Positions 47,704 to 60,202 of a stretch of DNA of 64,000 nt are shown here, piece by piece. The stretch is from Collybia mongolica (taxonomy: Eukaryota; Basidiomycota; Agaricomycetes; Agaricales; Clitocybaceae). Made by a program: the position numbers and the translations under genes. The first letter of the stretch is position 1. Each line of letters starts with the position of its first letter. Below the pieces are notes generated by a model. The model ran no database searches, had not been told where the DNA came from, and was given only the letters and a program-made list of their open reading frames with translations. The stretch spans positions 62,001-126,000 of the forward strand of contig JAAXNY010000012.1 of NCBI GenBank assembly GCA_013420905.1, read 5' to 3'.

Positions 47704-50700
47704 TTTTTTGCTCTGAGGTTGAAGGCGCCGACTTTCATTTATATGCAATAAAGTGTGAACACGAGATGTGGACCCCTCAAGGCTGCGATTACACCTGACC
47801 CGGATAATCAGAGGATCGTGGTGGAGCAAGTGATAATGCGATGCGTACCATTCGGGAAGCATTTCGTGTGCTCGGCATCTTGGGGGGCAGGTCGTAACTC
47901 TATTCATTGCCGAAACTAGAAGCCCGGGGAAATACGATGGCGAAATTCATGGAAAGTCTATTTTTAAGCGGCTTACCTCGAGTGTCCGAATGATCCGCAG
48001 TTCCATTTGCAGCGTGGTAGCCACCGGAAATCAAGCGATAAGGAGCTACTGACGTCTTTTACACCAACTCTTCTGCGGGAGCTTGTTGAAACAAAGTCTC
48101 TGAAAGGTCGGCGATTACGCGAGTATGTCCACCTGGGGGAACATTTTAAACTGTACGCCATAAATTTGGCAGATAAGGTTAAGTGTCGGGAGACCACTCA
48201 ACGGATCAATAGACAGTGATGGTTAATTATAGATTGAATGAATGAGCAAGCTGTTGTCGGACCGGTCCCAATCTGATATCGTTGGGCGTTTGAGCTCAGG
48301 ATAAACCATGGATAGTCTTCGCGAGGAAACCCAACCTTGAGGCGCTTGTCCTGGATGCAGATCGAGACTCCCCGCAAAGAAGAGTAACGTAAAAGGAATG
48401 TTGGCACTTGTCCATGCTTCGATGTCATGGATGGAATACAAAGTCGATCGGGGTTGAACAGACGACGAAGGATCGCTTGGGGAAAATCGTAATGGTGCAT
48501 GGAGCGGGTTCCACAAGATGTCAATAGTACCGCTATGGAGGTTCCAAGCTACTGATAGCACGAGTTATTATGGTACGGTCTGAGCGTTCACGCTGTAACT
48601 TTCGGAAAATTAGAGTGTGCAGAGAAACTAAAACAGCAACAGCAAAGAATAGTCACGAGTACCTTTGAATACAGGTCCTATCTTTGCGGACATACCCCCA
48701 AGAACCCTCCGAGATCATAGCACAAGGCGACCCAGCCACAAGATGCTAGCAGTGCATAATGGAGGGCGCAAGGGAGCTGTTGAGAGCACGATTGCAAAGA
48801 CCCCGAGACTTCAACGCCTCGAGGCCCTGGGCGAATGAGTAAAGATGTCTCGTTGGAACTGCTTGAGGACCGATATAAGGATAGTCATGGGTACCACGAA
48901 TAGCGATGCCAGAAGGTCCAGTATCAGAAGAGATGAAAGTGATACGGAATATAACGCTGGCAACCAGGTGAACATGCGGGAACGTTACTTGCGATACGTC
49001 TTCACGTCTCCTTGAGTTTATGAAACGCCGCCGATGGAAAATGGTGATCTTTTCCGCCATTAACCGCAAGTAGGTACGGTGGAAAGAGCCCGGAGGCTAT
49101 TAGCACTCCAATATTGGTAACGGAGTTTGAGAAGCTGCGGATCCATGAGTGGTGGAAAAATTCTGGGTATGACGTTGCCTTTCAAGTTGCCTTCAGTCAA
49201 TTGGTTGCCAAGTCATTAACTGCGTGCTTCATTGAGCCTATATTAGTTCAGAAATTTCAAACCACAAGTCAGCCATGAGATATGTCACCAGGCTCATGTT
49301 TCTCTTTCCCGATAATTCTAAGATGAGAGGCCGAGCGGGACTGTATGGCCGGACCGGGGTGGGCCACAGAGGCACGCTCGTCGTGGCCTGCGCTGATGTT
49401 ACGATGACATGAGGGCATTAATGTCATTTGGAGCTCGATGCCCTTTACTGCACCTAGCGTTTTAGACTTGTTGGCTTCGCGCGTAGATGTTGAACGTTCC
49501 CAATCGGGCCTTGGAACAACCCAAGGATAATCCAGTTGGACGCTCTATCACCATCAGCGCTCAACGCTCAACGCCCCACACAAAGATAATGCCCTCAATG
49601 CCCTGGGAGGTTATAAATGGCGCATAGAACCTTGATGCTAAGAAGCACAATCACCGGCACGTTGGCGGCCCGGTAACTTCATTTCAACGACAGCCAGGCA
49701 TTGATGGCAAGCACAAGGCTGGATGATGGTTTGTCCTCATCGCATGGCGGGATTCTGTGGGGATACTCATCTGATTCTTTTCAGAGGTGGATAAAATACG
49801 GGCCGGCTTCTCCGATCGTAGACTCTTTTGATAGAGAAGTGGTGTGTGTAAAAGCCAAAACATTCCGCTGTTTCTATGCCCCGCATTCCACTCCACTGCT
49901 CGTAGAACAGGCTTCTGTCGCAAAAGAACTTCCAGTGTTTACTTTAAGAATCGTGGGCGAGTTGAGCTCACGTGACAATAGGTGGACCTGGATAGGGATT
50001 TTCATGTGTAGATTCCTGCGATTTCTCTTTCTCCACATGATCGTGTTTAAGGGGATGCCTATGCACGATATGTACTGAACGAAAAAGTTTGAGACGGCCC
50101 CGACTTGACAAAAAGGTTACTGCTCCACGGCGGTATCGTTGTCATCGCGCAATTGAGAACACTGGGGAACAGTATCGTGCGTGGTGATGATATACCTAAT
50201 TATTTTGGGAGTACGTTGGGGTATTTTCTGCAGTCCAATTATATCATATATCAGAACAGTCTACAGTCATGTAGAATCAGCGATTTTTGGGCGGCTAATT
50301 TGAGTTCCATTCTTTCTGCACCTTCTGGAGATTCTGGCTTTGCCTGGTGACCAAACAGGGAAAAGCAGCTTGGTCGCAATTTCAAATTGCCAATTTGTGA
50401 CGCTAAGAACACTAAAGGCGAATTGACCTCCTACAGTGTGAATGAGTCGTTATTGTGAGGTAGGGGTACTATAATCAGACGGTACCGTTGTTATTTGAAA
50501 GTAATTACCGATTCCTCTCTGGTGTATGCATAATGATGTCTACCCAGATTCTCCAGCTTGATGAGGACAGCGAGTAACAGGGTTTCTTTTGAAAAGTACC
50601 ACTTGTCTCCGGTTGAACTTCTTTTAAGGCCACGCCCATCAATGAACACGAAGGAGCTAAAGTCTACAATCAACTTACGTCTCATCCTCATCCTCGCCGC

Positions 50701-50859
50701 CCGAATCGATGTTATGTGCAGGCATGTTTAACCGTCAAGCTGGTACCTATAGCTAGAGCAACTGTGTACGAGCCGCAGCATTTTGCAATTGTAAATCCCG
50801 TACCTTGCGTAAAATTAAGCTTCTCTCGGCGATAGTATTGGGGCATTGTGAGTCGTGTG
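47704..50859. other. About 3.1 kb without a recognised gene
   Basis: Minus-strand open stretches at 49069-48746 and 48561-48223 could be exons of one gene (for example TFISSDTGPSGIAIRGTHDY and FTLLFFAGSLDL), but I do not recognise a family and frames do not join convincingly. A 125-codon plus ORF at 49701-50078 has unlikely codon use and an overlapping minus ORF. Nothing else is supported. The part just before 47704 holds the ferric reductase promoter. Confidence 0.4.
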
Positions 50860-53584
50860 GGCAAAACCTCCCAGAGCCTTCGCCAATTGCCGGCACGGCG
50901 AAAGCCCTGGCGAGGCGTCTTGGCAAAACTCGGCGAGGGTGGCAAAACCCCCAAATCGTTTCTCTTTGGCGTCTAGACAACATAAACTAGTTAAGTGAAG
51001 ACTCCTAATGAACGTAACAGCGATATTTCGTCCCATTGCTCCCTGTTTCCATCCTTGTCTTTATTAATGTCCAATTCCTCGTCGACTGTCATCGGAACAT
51101 CACCCGCCCGAATGCTGTCCAGCTGGGAAATGTCGTACACCTTATCCAATGGCACGTTTGCATCCAAGCGATCCCCATCCATGGGTGAGAACGTCTGGCC
51201 CTCCAGCTTATCAAACTCCTCTTCCAGTTCTGCAAGAGTCATCTCTTCGAGACCCACAAGATCATCATCCGCTACCACATCAGCAGCTGCAGCGGAAGTC
51301 AATGTAAATGAGTCGAGAAGAACCTCAGCCCGCTCAACATTGATTCCGGGCTGTGTTTGGGTGTGCATGTGTGCATGTTTTCGACGCGTTGAGCTACCCA
51401 TTTTGAGTGCAGCTTCGTTCAGCTGTCGTGTGTAGTGACTCCGAAGCATCCCTAGCGTTTCAAGGTGCGGAATGGTCAGCCGAGAGCGTTTTACACTTTG
51501 CACTCCACCTAAGTTTGAAAAAAACCGTTCGACTTCAGCTGCATGTGGTACAATGCTGAAGATTTTGATAGCGAGTGCTTTGATAGGGTGATCAGCAGCC
51601 GAAACGAGTTGAGATTTCCACCAATCCCTCGCATCGGCTTTTCCACCCTGAAATGGAACAGCCCCCATCGAATAAGCTTTGATATCGGCCGTCAGTTTTG
51701 TAGCTTGTTCTTTTGTCCAACTCCAGCGGTTTGCAATCCGCACGGCAATTTGATAAGCATCTTCCAGTTTTCGAGAGTGTGCCGCCGTCGAGATGGCAAG
51801 TTTTCGGCAAAGGGGATGGAGAAAAAGGGCAAGCCAGTGAAGGTCGGTATTCATCGCATGGAATTGTGTATTTATGACACGCCGAGCATGATCCAAGAAT
51901 GCTTGATCTTCACCATCCCGAAGTTTCATATGGATGATTTCACGGTGAGCCCAAATGAGCTGCAACATGCAGTCAGCGAGTGTCGCGTCGCGTGCTTCAA
52001 TGTCTCCAATTATGTCCACCAGTGGTTTGCAGACACGGATCAACTGGTCTGTCAATGCCCAGCGCTCCATGTCGAATACCGCAGTACAAACATCCCTTGC
52101 AACTGGTGTGAGACCACGTATCGTCCTTTGTGCATCGTCTCGTGTGCAGAGTTCCATCAATGCAGCTTTATGCTCTCGAACACTTGTTGCCTGTAAGATA
52201 AGCGCATAGAAACGCGATTCCGTGTTGGTTTTCAATGATCGGGTAACATTCTTCCCTTTAGCAATTTGGTCAAGTTGACCACCCCAGTAGTGTGAAGCTC
52301 GAAAGAACGAGACAACACGCGTGTTTTTCGTGATCACACTCTTGATTGTAGGCCATGCCACGATCTTCCCAACAATGGTATTGATACCATGCATGAAGCA
52401 GGGAAGTGTCTGTACATCAACATGTGAGACTCTTGGTTGTTTCGTGATTGCAAGCCACGCACCAAAACCCAGGGATATTTTTCTGCCCAGATGCGGCGAA
52501 ACGCCTGCATGGTTGTCGGATTGTCGGTGCATGCGGCAATAACTGTGGAAGGGTTCACATTTTTCCTCTCCAGAGCTTTGTCTGCAACTTCCACCAGATT
52601 TTCTGCTGTAGCTCGTCTGCCTGTTAACTCGTGCAAACTCAAAATCACGGGATGCACAGCGACTTCAGCGAGAAGGCAGCCATAAACACTCCTCCGCAAT
52701 GCGTCATCCCAACCATCTAATAAGATCGTTAAATTGTTCCTTCCTTCCAAACTCTTGATATCTTCGAGGATCGCCCGCTGTTCTTCTGCTGGAAGGTATC
52801 TCTCCATCAAAACGTAGCGTGATGCAGGTGAAAAGGACGGTCGAAGTCCAAACAACCATTTTAAGAAGAATGGGTTCTCGGCTGCCTTGAAAGGGATGTT
52901 CCCGTGGACAAAGAATCTGTATGTTTTTTTAATCATTTTTCGCTTATGCCCTTTGAATCAACAATGAACTGCTTGCCTCAGCATACGGATATTTGCCTTG
53001 TCAATCTCCTCAACACTCATCGCCCGATCGAGAAAAGCATCCATCCTTCCCTTTTCCACTGCGATTACCTGACCCCTTGGTCCTTTTGCCTTTTTCTGTG
53101 TCCGCCGATCTGATGCTGACCCGTTTTCTTCATCCGAAACCTCAATCGTTTCAATTCCCCCCTTCTGCATGAGTAGCCGACGAGCCTCCAAGCGGACATC
53201 CTCTGGGACATTTGGACAACTTTGCGGATTGGAGATGTGTTGTATGCATCGTGCATCTCGATGTTCGATGGGAGGCCTCTCGTGTGGGCAATATTTACAC
53301 AGCATGTGCCATCGTCTGGTCTTGGGGTGTCGTTCGCCTGTTTTTGCGAAGTGCTCGGCAACAAATGCATCCAGGGGATGACCCCCTTTTTTGGTCTTGC
53401 TGTCCATGCACTAGATACAGTATGGTACCGTAGCGTTGCTCGTTATCCTACATACCAACAGCCGACAAGTATATTTCAAATTACCTCTTGCCAACATTTG
53501 CCACCCCACTTTGAGCGTTTTGTTTTGCCAGGTGGCGATCGCCACTTGGCAAAACATGGCACGGCAAAACGGCGAGGTTTTGCC
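50860..53584 (-). mobile_element. hAT transposon, about 2.7 kb
   Basis: The ends carry the inverted motif GGCAAAACCTC (50860-50870) and GAGGTTTTGCC (53574-53584). Several more GGCAAAAC copies occur in both subterminal zones (50918-50950 and 53520-53570), typical transposase-binding repeats of hAT elements. The interior is a single intact transposase gene. The 8-bp flanks do not match (GTCGTGTG versus AACATCAC), so either the true termini are slightly different or one flank was rearranged. Confidence 0.75.
50991..53407 (-). CDS. hAT-family transposase with BED zinc finger
   Basis: Three exons (53407-52977, 52916-52463, 52409-50991) sum to 2304 nt, giving 767 aa without a stop. The N-terminus has a BED-type finger (WHMLCKYC, then His and Cys in CIQHISNPQSC), then an acidic and basic linker. 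The RNase H-like core includes LTILLDGWDDALRRSVYG, STVIAACTDNPTTMQAF and LPCFMHGINTIVGKIVAWP. The hAT dimerisation region is near residues 565-620 (KIFSIVPHAAEVERFFSNLG). An acidic C-terminal tail follows. The first intron appears to be GC-AG: its 5' end is AG|GCAAGC and its 3' end ACAG, giving MLRFFVHGNIPF across the junction. The frame looks functional. Confidence 0.88.
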
Positions 53585-55548
53585 AACATCACTAATTGTG
53601 ACCTTCATGCAGAGTTCGTGGACGCACTCGCTAGATTAGTAGGATGTCCTGATCACTTGCGTATGTACCAATGTTTATGCGAGCCCATATTGATAAGACC
53701 CTTCTGCCTTTCTTCCGCCCCGGGTCCATCCAGTACAAGATCGAGATACCTCAATTCTCCACCGGCATGAGCGGCCCATCAGGTTGCGGTTGGCTCCAAA
53801 ATTTTGGTTCAAGCCTGCGCCAGACGACACACTAGATGCATTGAGCGTAGCTAGGGTCCTTGTTCTGTTCGTTTGAATTTGAATATAGATGAGAAAATAA
53901 AATTGGACTAGGGAACATTGTTATCTGCGACAACTCACTCCCAAAAGTTGACGAGTTCTCAGTTCTGAACGTCAAGGTGGTGAAGATCCCACGTGATCGC
54001 CCCACGTGTCACTGCGCTTTTCCCCAACCTGTTGTTATACCACTCCGAGCTCCTCATACCCCTTTTCGTTATGGCCATCTCCACTTTTCGCGGGGCACCA
54101 ACCCCCTATTTCCATGTGACCAGCACACCCCGCTTTTCTAAAAGGATTTCGGGATAAAACTTGTGAAAGAAAGCCTGGATGAGCACCGCATCCAACCTAA
54201 TGCGAATTCCTAAATTGAGGTTAATTGAGGCTCTGGACATATATCATGTGGAGCCGCGACTAGGAGGCCAGGTAGCTTACCGCCTCGAAACTAAGGACTT
54301 CAACTCAACGGGGGCGACAAAGCAAGGCTCTGCGTTTGTTCGTTCCCTGGAATGAGTCGTTCACTGAGAACATACAGAACATGAATTTCTGCATACTTAT
54401 GGTCAAAGAAGGCCTGATGAGACAGGCTGAGGCCGACCAGAATTCGGGGTCCAACCCCTGAGTAAAGTTCAATTGCTGATTGTTTGTAAGTTCATATCCT
54501 CCTGTATCGGTACAATTTATACAGGAATCTTGCTCATTTTAAATAGATGCAATGCTAGCCGGTTTGGGTCCAAGGCACGAAAGGCCCTATCTTACAACCT
54601 AAGAATAACTTGTTTCCATGGCATATATCGTCAATCGGTCTCCAATGCTTGTTGAAGACAACTAGAGTGGATCTGTCAATACCTTGATGAGCATGAATTC
54701 CATTTTACCTGTTCTTAATTCTATGGAAGATAATCAGAATCCGACGTTTCCCGAATATCCAAGATACGGGCTATTCCAGGATTTGCAGCCGTTCTCTCAA
54801 CGATAGGTTCTCCCTTACAACTGGCGTTTAAACAGGGAATGGCCCACCTGTCGCAAAATGTAGTGGTTTAGTCTACTGCCTCTTTGGAGGAACGTTACCC
54901 CAGTCGTGTCTGTTCTAAAATCAAGATGCGTCAGTCTTGCTACGATCCTATCGCGAGGGAACATATCCATATCTGGAATGAAAACAGCTGTGGAAATGGA
55001 TGATCAACGAAATGCGAGTGCTTCGCCTTTTTTTATCCTCACCGATTATTCACTGAATGAAGTTTATTTTTAAAGCAATTAGCTACATAGACGAAGCAAA
55101 CTTACTTACGCAAAAAACTACATGGTCATCACCACACCGCTAGTTTCGGAACCAGGGACCCCTAGCCACGAAAGATGCACATAGTGCAGCTGAAGGTGTG
55201 ATGCAATTGTCGCTGGGTTGATGTTTCTATGTTCACGACCATATCTGATGCGATACCCCTAAGGGCACACACGGTTCAACTTGAGACCCCTTAGACAGTG
55301 TGTGTATTCTCGACAGAACATTCTGCCCCATATGGGCTATCGAGAAAGGATAACTAGACGGATGAAAACACTAGGGTGACGGGTCAAGGTTACCATAAAC
55401 ACGGTAGCGCCGTACTGAAGAGGAATGGAAGTTGCTATAGCAGATAATGGTGTATAAAACAGCGCTATATGCCCTCGCAAGCACGCATAAAATCCCTGCG
55501 CTTTCCAACACCCATATTGTCCCTACATCTACCGCCAAACTCTGTGAC
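53585..55548. other. Intergenic, nothing recognised
   Basis: Short ORFs only. The region 53.9-54.6 kb contains a CACGTG/CACGTGTC pair (about 53991-54010) but no gene I can support. Confidence 0.4.
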
Positions 55549-57103
55549 ATGTTTTGTGTCGTTGGATCGCGCTTCTGGCAAATTTGGTACTTTTCAGATT
55601 TTCGCATTATTTTGTTAACTAAACAACTCTGTGACATCTGTTTTAGGATCCTTTTCTCGTTTCCTTCATTACTCCTAGCTCTTTCCCTCGATATCCCCAC
55701 TCGTTCCTCCGATGGAAGGAGAATACATCTGACTTGGGTGGTAGACCCTCGTGTGGATCTCAACGCCGCATATATACGGATACAGTGTGGCCTGCTAATC
55801 ATACATTACGCAGAAATCCAGACCATGCCTCCCCTTATCTCATTTACGGTGAACCCGGGGGTCACGTATGACTTTTCAACAAATACCATTTCTTGGTACT
55901 GATTGACATACAGCATGAAAACATATTCTAGGGATTGTCATGTCGTCGCATACAGTCACCCGTGAGCGCTAAGGCTTTCGAAAGAACTAGAATTAACTAC
56001 TAAGGTAAAATAAGGGTTCGGTCTGCCGAAATTGCCAGGAGTCCTAGCTTTAGAGCGTTTCAAGAGACTCTGTCGTCGTAAAGAATCTCTGTGTCTTTTC
56101 GATCTAACTTGTACACTAATCTTTACGACTCGACAGATCTTCAAGCATCATAACTCAAATCAAAGAGTCTGCCGTTCCAAGCTCGGCGGCTTCTATCATT
56201 TCTTCAAAAACATCCTCAACAACGATATCGCCAGTTGGAGACCCTGCTACTCCTTCATCAAGGGTCTCACTGCCAACGAGCAATTTTCCCACTTTTGTGC
56301 CAAGTAGTGGAGGAAGTTCCACAAGCTCGACAGGAGGTGTTCGAGGAAATCAGGGTCCAAGCGCCAGAGTTGTCACCTCATCTTGGGGTCTCCAGAGCAC
56401 AGTTTCTACTACTGCTACGGTTGGCGGAAATGTGTGGGGCGATGGCCAATTAAAATCTCAGAATAGCACGCCTTTCCGGAGCGCCATCGTTGGTGGATTA
56501 TTGGGTGGTGTAGCCTTTATCCTGCTAAGTTGGGCATTCTTCGCCTTGTATTCTCGGTACAAAAGTGGCCGAAACGCCAAGGCATCTAGACACGTCCGTG
56601 TTCGAAGTGACGAAGGTACTAATCAGCCTCACTCATATGGGTTTCATTCTTAGCAACACTTGCACCCTAGAGGCAAGCCCGATGAGTCCAACTCTGCCCA
56701 TCCCTTCATTTTTACACCGTCGCCCCGTGTATGACACAAGTGTTTATCCATTAGCATACGACTACCACCACCGTCCACTGGAAGGGAAACAAGGTGCGCC
56801 GGTTCCTATATAACTTCGTCGTAGATTTTATTGACCTGAATATTTGTGACAGAACGATTGGAGCGCGGTCAGCGAGAGATGGAGGAAACGCAAAGGCGAC
56901 GAGATATTTTTCAAATCGGCCTAGAGATGCGAAGACACGGTGTCATCGATAGAGGGCAAAATAATTGCGATGTTGATAACGAGGTTGAAAATTTGACACG
57001 TCGAATAGAGCAAATAAGTAGACGGATCGGCGGGCTGGAGCTGGAGCTGGCGCGGCAAGGAGAGCTGCCTCCAAATTACTACGCTTCTATAGGCGACCAG
57101 TAA
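55549..57103 (+). CDS. Receptor-like single-pass membrane protein, copy I (coiled coil + PPxY tail)
   Basis: The first exon starts at ATG 55549 (MFCVVGSRFWQIW) and joins across an intron at 55647 to ILFSFPSLLLALSLDIPT, together a signal peptide. The ectodomain follows with RSSDGRRIHLTW and AAYIRIQCG. After one or two small exons, the stalk/TM exon (about 56138-56650) is Ser/Thr-rich, with FRSAIVGGLLGGVAFILLSW and YSRYKSGRNAK. A juxtamembrane exon has RRPVYDTSVYPLAYDYHHRP and LEGKQGAP. The last exon (about 56853-57103) has TERLERGQREMEETQRRRD, RRIEQISRRIGGLELEL and ends ELPPNYYAS: coiled coil plus PPNY. Exon borders in the middle are approximate. It is a plus-strand, distant relative of B and F. 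Confidence 0.65.
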
Positions 57104-58771
57104 TTGTCCAGTTCAGGGTGTCTTGAGAGATATGGGAGGCGGGTTCAGCAACAAATTACTACGGTTTGGTCAATACCAATTGGCTAGCATACATCAACCC
57201 TCAACTGAACCAGTTTTTTTCGAGTACCCTCGAACACATTTACCATAGATGTACTATATGGAGTCCAATCACCTACCGTTGAAGGCTGCTGCTCCAGTAT
57301 TTCGTGTTAAAAGAGAAGTCTGATCTTTAAAATGGCCTCGGTCCCCCTACGTGATATGGAGCGCTGGGGTAAAACTCGAATCATGAAAAGACTCTCATCG
57401 TTGAACAGATAGGGAGGCGTGGGAAACAATATTTCCGTTAATGCGCTATACATACACTGCTCCGCCATGCGTCACATATCTTCCGCGAAGGCCGACTCAT
57501 CTATGCATCCCTCTTGCCTAAATGTCATTCTGAGTACCGACAGGGGCACTTTCAGCTAGGCTTCGACAAGGCTAAAATTCTAGTGGGCCTACCAAGACTC
57601 TCGACGCACCATGTCTCCGTGGCTTGCTGTACAGCCTGTGCACCGAAGCTTGAACTTTAAGCTGAATTAGCACAGACCTGGCTGTGTTTTTCGGGTTGAG
57701 GTGTCTGAAATCGGGAAGTTGGTTCCACAAAGAACGGGTTCTATCCATTCTTCGCAGCTGTTTTCATAGTGATGGATTCTTCATCGCACCCGGGTTTATG
57801 GCTGGTCTTTCCCCTTGCCGAAGTGCTCGAGTCCTGTCTCCGAATCGAAGGTGCTGCGCAGTTGTGATCCTACTACGAAGGATTGTATAAACAAGAGGGA
57901 GGTCGGCTTATTGGTACCGTTGTGAAAGTGGTTCTGCTTACAGATGATCAACCAGGATGCTAGTGAAAAAGGCTAACATTCTAATTTCTTTTTTAGAAGT
58001 TTCATTGAGAATACGGGCGCTCGAGATGAAACAAGCAAATCCGAGCAGATACATGTGGTCATGGATCGGTACATCAGATCAGAATTGTGACCCCCTAGCA
58101 GGTAAAAAACGCATACATTGACAGCCACGCCCAGAACGATGGGCTCCACCTCGAAAAAGAACATACAGGTTGTGTACGATCTTCAGGGGCCAAAAATAGA
58201 CCAAACCGCCAATAAACCGAATAACAAGCAAGGCTTACTGCGGCGAACCACGGAAGTTGTACGACCACGCGTTGCCGACCAACCTTCGTATACGCACCCG
58301 CACCAGACCTCCGTTCTGTGTTTTCATTCAAGGTGGGGTCTATCATTCTGAATGTGTAGAAGTCAAAAAATTGATGCCAATCGTACGAAATGATACTCTT
58401 TTTCCCCCCAGACTCACCCCGACGTGATACCCCTATTGTGCACACTCACAGCTGCAGCTTGACTCCCTTGGGCAACGCGAGGGCGTTTAATTGACAACAC
58501 CTCCCGTACGGGATGCGGTTGTCAAAGTGGAAGAAGCCAAGTCTTCAGAGACCTCGGAGAACCATAAAGGTGCACCCCCTCAAGGTAACGGGGATCACCG
58601 CAGGGTGATCGATCCTCATTTCTACAATTGAAATAGCGCTGTGTTGGACAAGATTGGAAGATGTCAGAGGATATCAGTGGTATAAATCTGTGCCATATGG
58701 CTGCGCGAGCACGCACGAAACCCCTGTCCTTTTTCAACCCCCACACTGTCCTTACTGTCGAAATCCGCGAC
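57104..58771. other. Spacer between copies I and J, nothing recognised
   Basis: No recognised gene. The minus ORF at 58095-58445 and the plus ORF at 57684-57890 lack motifs. The second half holds the promoter of gene J. Confidence 0.4.
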
Positions 58772-60202
58772 ATGCCCGGTAGCCTTGGGTCACCTCTCTG
58801 GTTAGCCTTGTAAGTCCTGAACCTCAGAATATTTTGCGTGATCTTCTTTATTGAACGGCTTGATATAGGGTCTTCTTCTCCTTTCCGTCGTTTCCGTCGT
58901 TGCTTTCCGCTTTTCCCCTCAATGACCACGAAGCACAATGTAGCACGCACGCTGACTGCAACACCATTATACCCGACCTTACTCTCACGTGAGCGTTAAA
59001 GCTCTCGAAACGAACAGGATAAACAACTAAGGCGGAAATAAGGATTTCAATAATGGCTGGTTTTGGCGTCGGGGGGCCTGGGGCTTCGTCACTGTAAGAA
59101 GTCTTCAAATTCGTGAAATTTGTCTTGCAAATCAGTCTTCGTAATATTACACAGGGAATCCCCAAAGATTACGATGTATAGCGAAGTGTCCATCCAGCAA
59201 AGTCCAACGCTTTCTTTAAGTTCAGCTTCTGACAAAACACCAACCACCGCGTCAGCTACATTATCGGGTGGAGCCCCCGAAAAATCACCGATTGTCCCAA
59301 CAACTACACCACCGGTCGAATTCAAAGGCTCTGTCACCCCTCCACCAGAAACTGCAATACCAGAAATGACCCCCCAAATGAGCACTTTGGTCGTTGTTGT
59401 AACGAATTCAAATGGAGGAAGTTCAACAACCTCCACAGAAGACTTCAGAGGAAACCAGAGTCCAAGTGCCAAAATTATCGCCTCGTCTGGGGGTCCTGTC
59501 CCCACTTTTTCTGTAATTGGCAAGGAGGGGGGAGGTAATGATCAATCCGGATTTCAAAATAAACCTGGATCTCATAATGAAACATCCTCCCGAGGTGCCA
59601 TTGTCGGTGGGATATTGGGTGGTGTAGCTCTTATCTTGCTAGGCTATGCGTTTTTTGTCTTGTATTCACGGTACAAAGGCGGCCGCGATGGCGGGGCGTC
59701 CGGGCACATCCGTGTCCAAAGCGATGAAGGTATTGAGCGGGCTTCACTTGTGGGTTTCTGCGCTTAACAGGACCTGAATTTTAGAAGCAGGCCCAACTAC
59801 TCCAACACTACGCACTCCTTCAATATTCCACCGGCGTCCTGCGTATGACACCGATGTTCATCCTCTAATACACAATAGCAACTACCGCCCACCGGAAGGA
59901 AAACGAGGTGTGCCAGTTCCCGTTCCATCTCAACATGGGTTTTATTTACGTGAATGTTTGCGACAGAGCGACTGGAGCGCGTTCAGCGAGAGATGGAGGA
60001 AACTCAGAGAAAATTTAACCTGGAGATGCGAAGAAATAGAAGTATCAACAGTGGAAGAGAGGTTGAGAGGTTGAGGCAACGGATAGAGCAAATGAAGGAA
60101 CGGATCAGGGAGCTGGAACTGGAGCGACGAGAGGACCTGCCACCGGATTACCATGCCTCCATTGTGGTCGATGATCATCTATTTCAGGGCCTCAGGGAGT
60201 AG
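58772..60202 (+). CDS. Receptor-like single-pass membrane protein, copy J, ectodomain mostly lost
   Basis: Adjacent paralogue of I. The first exon is probably ATG 58772 (MPGSLGSPLWLAL), joined at 58869 to a leader similar to I. The stretch between this exon start and a shared downstream landmark (GAGCG then CTCTCG-like, 58991 versus 55965 in I) is about 120 bp instead of about 320, so some 200 bp carrying the ectodomain are missing. The stalk/TM exon is intact to 59767 (GGSSTTSTEDFRGNQ, SSRGAIVGGILGGVALILLG, YSRYKGGRDGG). Then come a juxtamembrane part (NYRPPEGKRG) and the tail exon to 60202 (TERLERVQREMEETQRKFN, RQRIEQMKERIRELELE, DLPPDYHAS). It could act as a decoy or be a pseudogene. Confidence 0.55.

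Noticed and set aside
49701..50078. 125-codon plus ORF
   Set aside because: No motif, overlapping minus ORF of similar length, no intron context; looks like chance.
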